A DNA stretch of 64,000 bases from Chryseobacterium shigense (GTDB taxonomy: Bacteria > Bacteroidota > Bacteroidia > Flavobacteriales > Weeksellaceae): assembly GCF_900156575.1 (NCBI RefSeq), contig NZ_FTNY01000003.1, forward strand, positions 496,001-560,000, written 5' to 3'. The notes under the pieces are model-generated. The model ran no database searches, had not been told where the DNA came from, and was given only the letters and a program-made list of their open reading frames with translations. How positions within the stretch are numbered: the first letter of the stretch is position 1; each line of letters starts with the position of its first letter. Below, in pieces: positions 60,434 to 64,000 of the stretch. A program made the translations under genes and the position numbers.

Positions 60434-60464
60434 AAAAAAACCTGCCAATAGATTGACAGGTTTT
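60434..60464 (-). terminator. rplY terminator
   Basis: Stem AAAACCTG.CAA (60437-60448) with TTGACAGGTTTT (60453-60464), one internal mismatch; on the minus strand it is followed by TTTATT. Confidence 0.8.
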
Positions 60465-60489
60465 ATATTGTTTGTTGAATAAGAAAATA

Positions 60490-61128
60490 TTATTCTGCTG
60501 CAGTTTCTTCTGCTGGAGCTGCTCCTTCTTCAGTTGCAACTTCTTCGTCCTCATCATCTTCTGCTACTGCACCACCTTTCATTGCATTTCTAGACATCTT
60601 AACAGCTACTACCACTGCATTGTCCGGGTGCACGAAAGAGAATCCTTCAGTTTTGATTCCTCCTACATAAAGTTTGTTACCAATTTTCAATGAAGTAACG
60701 TCTACAACGATCTCGTCTGGCAAGTTCGCAGGAATTGCTTTCACTTTCAATTTTCTGAAAGACTGACGTAAAACACCACCAGCCACAACACCTTTAGAAC
60801 GTCCTGTAAGTCTTACCGGAACTTCCATCACTACTGGCTTATCGTCAGATAATTGGTAGAAGTCTACGTGTAAAATTTTGTCCGTAATCGGGTGGAACTG
60901 AATATCCTGAAGAACTGCTGGAATTGTTTCTCCGTTTAGTTCAATAGATACCGTGTGTGCTTCAGGAGTGTATACTAAACCTTTAAAAGCTTTCTCTTCA
61001 GCAGAGAAGTTTAAAGGAGCTTCACCTCCATAAACAACACAAGGAACTAATTCAGCATCACGTAAAGCTTTTGTAGACTTTTTGCCCACGCTTTCTCTTT
61101 TTGTACCTTGAATTGTAATAGATTTCAT
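60490..61128 (-). CDS. rplY: Ribosomal protein bL25 (general stress protein Ctc type)
   Basis: A 212-residue two-domain form of L25. The N-terminal 5S rRNA-binding domain starts [35 protein letters not shown]; the C-terminal TL5/Ctc domain covers [37 protein letters not shown]. The last 30 residues are a strongly acidic tail ([20 protein letters not shown]), as often in Bacteroidetes. It precedes no other ribosomal gene; prs lies 55 nt upstream in the same direction, a conserved pairing in many genomes. Confidence 0.95.
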   Translation of the reverse strand: MKSITIQGTKRESVGKKSTKALRDAELVPCVVYGGEAPLNFSAEEKAFKGLVYTPEAHTVSIELNGETIPAVLQDIQFHPITDKILHVDFYQLSDDKPVVMEVPVRLTGRSKGVVAGGVLRQSFRKLKVKAIPANLPDEIVVDVTSLKIGNKLYVGGIKTEGFSFVHPDNAVVVAVKMSRNAMKGGAVAEDDEDEEVATEEGAAPAEETAAE

Positions 61129-61183
61129 TTATAAAAAATTTAAAAAATTGTTCAGTTTAAATTTGCAAGTTGCTAAAAATCAA

Positions 61184-62122
61184 TTAAATAATAAACTTAC
61201 TGCTAATTGATTGATGCTCGTGTACCATCGTCATAACATCCGCAAATAATGGGGCGCAAGATAGCACTTTTATTTTAGTTGACAAATTATTTTTAACAGG
61301 TATTGAGTCAGTTACAATAACTTCCAGCAATTTGGAGTTCTCAATATTATCGTAAGCTTTTCCGGAAAGGACTCCGTGAGTAGCCATCGCTCTAACAGAT
61401 TTTGCTCCTTTTTCCATCAAAATATCTGCTGCCTTACAAAGTGTACCCGCTGTATCGATCATATCATCAATAAGGATCACATTCTTCCCTTCCACATCAC
61501 CAATAAGGAACATTTCTTCTACAACATTTGCTTTTTTTCTTTCTTTATAAGCAATAACCACTTCAGCACCCAGATGACCAGCATAGTTCTTTGCTCTTTT
61601 TGCACCTCCCATATCCGGAGAAGCAATGGTAAGATTATCCAGATTTAAAGCTCTGATATAATCCACAAAAATACTGGAAGCATAAAGGTGATCTACCGGA
61701 ATTTCAAAGAATCCCTGGATCTGATCTGCATGAAGATCCATGGTCATGATTCTTGTGGCTCCTGCTGCCGTCAAAAGATTAGCAACCAGTTTTGCTCCTA
61801 TCGGGGCTCTAGGCTTATCCTTTCTGTCCTGTCTTGCAAGTCCGAAATAAGGAATCACGACAGTAATACTCTTTGCGGAAGCTCTTTTCGCTGCATCAAT
61901 CATCAATAGAAGTTCTAGAAGATTGTCTGCTGGCGGGAAGGTAGATCCGATTAGGAAAACTCTTCCTCCTCTTACAGATTCATCCAAAACGGGTTCGAAT
62001 TCCCCGTCGCTGAACTCCTGAAAGTTGATTTTTCCTAACTCTTTCCCATAATGTTGGGCAATGTTTTCTGCCAAGTCCTTACTGGTTCTTGTACAAAATA
62101 GATAACTTAACTGATCGGCCAT
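61184..62122 (-). CDS. prs: Ribose-phosphate pyrophosphokinase
   Basis: A 312-residue enzyme making PRPP from ribose-5-phosphate and ATP. Motifs: FLIGSTFPPADNLLELLLMIDAAKRASAKS, VVIPYFGLARQDRKDKPRAPI (ATP flag), MDLHADQIQGFF (metal site), VASPDMGG-like IASPDMGGAKRAK, and the PRPP loop VILIDDMIDTAGTLCKAA. Length is normal. Probably the first gene of a prs-rplY operon, with a TAAATTTG promoter element at 62144-62151. Confidence 0.97.
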   Translation of the reverse strand: MADQLSYLFCTRTSKDLAENIAQHYGKELGKINFQEFSDGEFEPVLDESVRGGRVFLIGSTFPPADNLLELLLMIDAAKRASAKSITVVIPYFGLARQDRKDKPRAPIGAKLVANLLTAAGATRIMTMDLHADQIQGFFEIPVDHLYASSIFVDYIRALNLDNLTIASPDMGGAKRAKNYAGHLGAEVVIAYKERKKANVVEEMFLIGDVEGKNVILIDDMIDTAGTLCKAADILMEKGAKSVRAMATHGVLSGKAYDNIENSKLLEVIVTDSIPVKNNLSTKIKVLSCAPLFADVMTMVHEHQSISSKFII

Positions 62123-62143
62123 TTTTACTTTTTAAAGATTTTG

Positions 62144-62151
62144 CAAATTTA
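62144..62151 (-). promoter_or_regulatory. prs -7 promoter element
   Basis: Minus-strand TAAATTTG, 22 nt before the prs ATG. It lies within the T-run side of the upstream gene's terminator. Confidence 0.45.
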
Positions 62152-62183
62152 AAAAAAAACCACAAGAATTACTCTTGTGGTTT
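62150..62183 (-). terminator. Terminator of the GDSL lipoprotein gene
   Basis: Perfect 11-bp stem AAACCACAAGA (62157-62167) and TCTTGTGGTTT (62173-62183); on the minus strand a run of T follows. Confidence 0.93.
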
Positions 62184-62207
62184 CTAAGTTTTTATTTTCC
62201 TGTATTA

Positions 62208-63758
62208 TTACGGGAATTTTATTCCTGAATATTTATTAGGATCTACCTGTGGCAGGGAAGATTTATAAGTATCATTGATTGATTTAATAAATTCATTGGC
62301 AATAACGGCATATCCCCTTCCTGTAAGATGTACCCCATCTAAAGAGAATGCTCCCCCTGTAACAAATTTAGCGGTATATTTTACGCCATCAAAAGAAATT
62401 CCTGACTGAGTTCCAAGCTCTGTCATTTTCTTATTCGCGTCAACAAAAGCATAACCTTTAGCGGTTGCTGCCGCCTTAATAGTGACGTTATAAGCATCAA
62501 TGGCAGTATTAATTTCCGTTACTTCAGTGCTTGTCAATATATAATTATCTGCAAACGGATAAGCGATTCCTCTTGCTCCAAGGCTTGCAGGAACTCCTGC
62601 AGGAACCGCCTGCAATGTACCTATAGCAGCTTTAGTCGTTAAAGGAACAAGATCTCCTGTCTTTGCCTGTCTTGCCTGTCCGTAAGTGGCACCAAGATAA
62701 GAAGCCAACGCCATCAAAGTAGGATTTCCTGAAGCAGTAGCGGCAGCAGTAATCTGTACTCCCAGCGGTGCTAAGCTCTCATCCTTGATAAGAAGAGGAT
62801 TAGCAGCGGTTTTGGAAAGGGGCTTAATTCTGTCACCCGCTCCTAAAGCAGTCAAAATTTGATTTAAAGGACCGTAAATCTGTGCATTCAATGCATCAAT
62901 TGTTGCATTTCCAGCTGTTGCATTTCCACTTCCTAGTACAGCTGCCGTTAAAGGATTAATCGGGATTGTTGTCAATGCAGGAATAGAGGTTACACTTGGA
63001 ATATTTGCAATTACACCTTTGGCATTGGTACTTGCAATTTCATTCACCAAGGCATTATAATATTGTGTAAACTGAGCCGGAGGCGTTAAAGTCTCAACAG
63101 AGCTGTCTGCCCCAGCCAGCGCATATAAAAGGGCATCATTATTTCCTATCCAAAGAGAGAAGAACGTCGGATTTTGTTTTTTAAAATCTTTTATAACGGA
63201 CGTAGTTGGCTCAGAAGCAAATCTTACGAAATAAGGGTTTGCTGTTTTTGCGGCTACACCCTGAACATTTCCGTAGTTATCGGCTAATAAATGGGCTACT
63301 TTCGCACCTGGAACTCCCATATTGTTAAAAGGACCTGTTAACACCGTATTCGTTAAAGTCGTCGCAACATTAGCGTTTGCATATTTTAAATCTGGTGAAC
63401 CATCTATAAAAGAACTGATATAAAGTTTAGTATTTGCTATCTGCAATGTACCCAGCGGAGTTGCCAAAAGAAGACCTCCATTATTATCAGGCATTAAAGG
63501 TTGTTTAAAGTCTCCACCTCCCACTAATTTCATCTGTTGTGCAATCATAGAAGGATAAGATTCATTTTGCCCATCCATATAAAGGGCACCGTCTCTATAT
63601 CCTGAAGTCAGGGAATTTCCTAAAGAGACATATTTGCTAAAATCAGCATTTCCTTTAGTCACCTGAATATCTTTTACATCAGTATCGAAGTCATTTTCAC
63701 AACTTGTTGTAAAAAGAAGGGCAGAAACGGCAAGTGTTGATATTATAATTTTTTTCAT
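62208..63758 (-). CDS. SGNH/GDSL-hydrolase-fold lipoprotein
   Basis: A 516-residue lipoprotein (signal MKKIIISTLAVSALLFTTSC). Block I is VSLGNSLTSGYRDG (nucleophile Ser), the Gly block is NNMGVPGAKVAHLL, block III is SLWIGNNDALLYALAG, and block V SLDGVHLTGRGYAVIANEF holds the catalytic Asp and His. The central 200 residues are an Ala/Thr-rich insertion. It is an outer-membrane-associated esterase or lipase. It begins 10 nt after the stop of an outer-membrane barrel gene; this pairing with an OmpP1/FadL-type transporter is common in Flavobacteria and suggests cooperation in lipid or ester uptake. Confidence 0.9.
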   Translation of the reverse strand: MKKIIISTLAVSALLFTTSCENDFDTDVKDIQVTKGNADFSKYVSLGNSLTSGYRDGALYMDGQNESYPSMIAQQMKLVGGGDFKQPLMPDNNGGLLLATPLGTLQIANTKLYISSFIDGSPDLKYANANVATTLTNTVLTGPFNNMGVPGAKVAHLLADNYGNVQGVAAKTANPYFVRFASEPTTSVIKDFKKQNPTFFSLWIGNNDALLYALAGADSSVETLTPPAQFTQYYNALVNEIASTNAKGVIANIPSVTSIPALTTIPINPLTAAVLGSGNATAGNATIDALNAQIYGPLNQILTALGAGDRIKPLSKTAANPLLIKDESLAPLGVQITAAATASGNPTLMALASYLGATYGQARQAKTGDLVPLTTKAAIGTLQAVPAGVPASLGARGIAYPFADNYILTSTEVTEINTAIDAYNVTIKAAATAKGYAFVDANKKMTELGTQSGISFDGVKYTAKFVTGGAFSLDGVHLTGRGYAVIANEFIKSINDTYKSSLPQVDPNKYSGIKFP

Positions 63759-63768
63759 AGTCTTTCAA

Positions 63769-64000
63769 TTAAAATGGGTTGTACGATAAACCTAAACCAA
63801 AGTAAAATGCCTGAGCTTTCGCCTGTCCGTTAAAGCCAAGAGCAGCATTTCGCACCTCTCTGGCCTGAGGAAGCGCATATCCACCTGCGACATCCACTCC
63901 AAACTGCTTTAGTTTAAAGCCTACCCCTCCGGTAATCACGTAGGTATTAAAAGAAGGTGTTTCTGCTATAAAGTGGTCGTCAGAGTAAGGAGATTCGTCA
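63769..64000 (-). CDS. Outer-membrane beta-barrel protein, C-terminus only (OmpP1/FadL type likely)
   Basis: Only the last 77 codons are inside the window: DESPYSDDHFIAETPSFNTY, then VITGGVGFKLKQFGVDVAGG and YALPQAREV, ending AQAFYFGLGLSYNPF. Alternating hydrophobic strands and the final phenylalanine mark an outer-membrane barrel. The FNTYVITGGVGFK and GVDVAGGYALP strands and the following GDSL gene point to the OmpP1/FadL hydrocarbon-transport family. The start is beyond the edge. Confidence 0.75.
   Translation of the reverse strand, partial: DESPYSDDHFIAETPSFNTYVITGGVGFKLKQFGVDVAGGYALPQAREVRNAALGFNGQAKAQAFYFGLGLSYNPF

Noticed and set aside
1-64000. tRNA, rRNA, tmRNA or riboswitch genes
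   Set aside because: I looked in the larger intergenic gaps and saw no cloverleaf, T-loop consensus or known riboswitch core. A covariance search would be needed to exclude them formally.

Overview
The window looks like a stretch of a Chryseobacterium-type chromosome (Flavobacteriia, Weeksellaceae). The signs are AT-rich DNA, few Shine-Dalgarno sequences, promoters of the Bacteroidetes TAnnTTTG type, type III glutamine synthetase, single-chain glycyl-tRNA synthetase, a mreBCD-mrdA-rodA block, and tandem secreted proteins with the N-terminal 'QVGIN' signature. Genus is inferred from gene content only. I saw no rRNA, tRNA, CRISPR array, integrase or transposase.

Layout. 1-18.3 kb is mostly housekeeping: msrB (cut by the window edge), a DUF445 membrane protein, pyrD, a pseudouridine synthase, glyQS, an M48 protease, a serine hydrolase, a TPR/AraC regulator, three tandem secreted paralogues and a CPA1 antiporter. 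18.5-32.5 kb is an accessory island. It holds an M15 endolysin-like peptidase, a patatin-like phospholipase, a 56-residue acidic protein, three proteins sharing an N-terminal tag (two with BspA-type leucine-rich repeats, one tail-fibre-like), a 1272-residue protein of unknown function, a metzincin protease with a translationally coupled exported WG-repeat protein, and a WYL-domain regulator. 32.5-46.4 kb holds tadA, coaX, an M1 aminopeptidase, glnN, an NlpC/P60 lipoprotein and others. 46.5-52.2 kb is the rod-shape operon on the minus strand. 52.5-57.8 kb is a haem cluster, hemA-hemC-(DUF1287)-(amidase)-hemD-hemE. 58-64 kb holds a nitroreductase, a tiny GG-leader-like peptide, sufS, rplY, prs, a GDSL lipoprotein and the end of an outer-membrane barrel gene.

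The main discovery is in the island. Five transcription units, including that of the WYL regulator itself, carry the same promoter: a 15-bp partly palindromic box (CGWCR-AGTTY-YGWCG), then exactly 11 nt, then TAnnTTTG. I read this as a self-contained WYL regulon. Its members are a peptidoglycan hydrolase, a phospholipase and fibre-like or giant proteins. None of these has an evident signal peptide, so a regulated lysis-and-release module is a reasonable hypothesis. No sheath, tube, baseplate or capsid gene is present in this window, so calling it a tailocin or injection system would go beyond the evidence. Two of the units also share a duplicated leader with a conserved 8-codon open reading frame.
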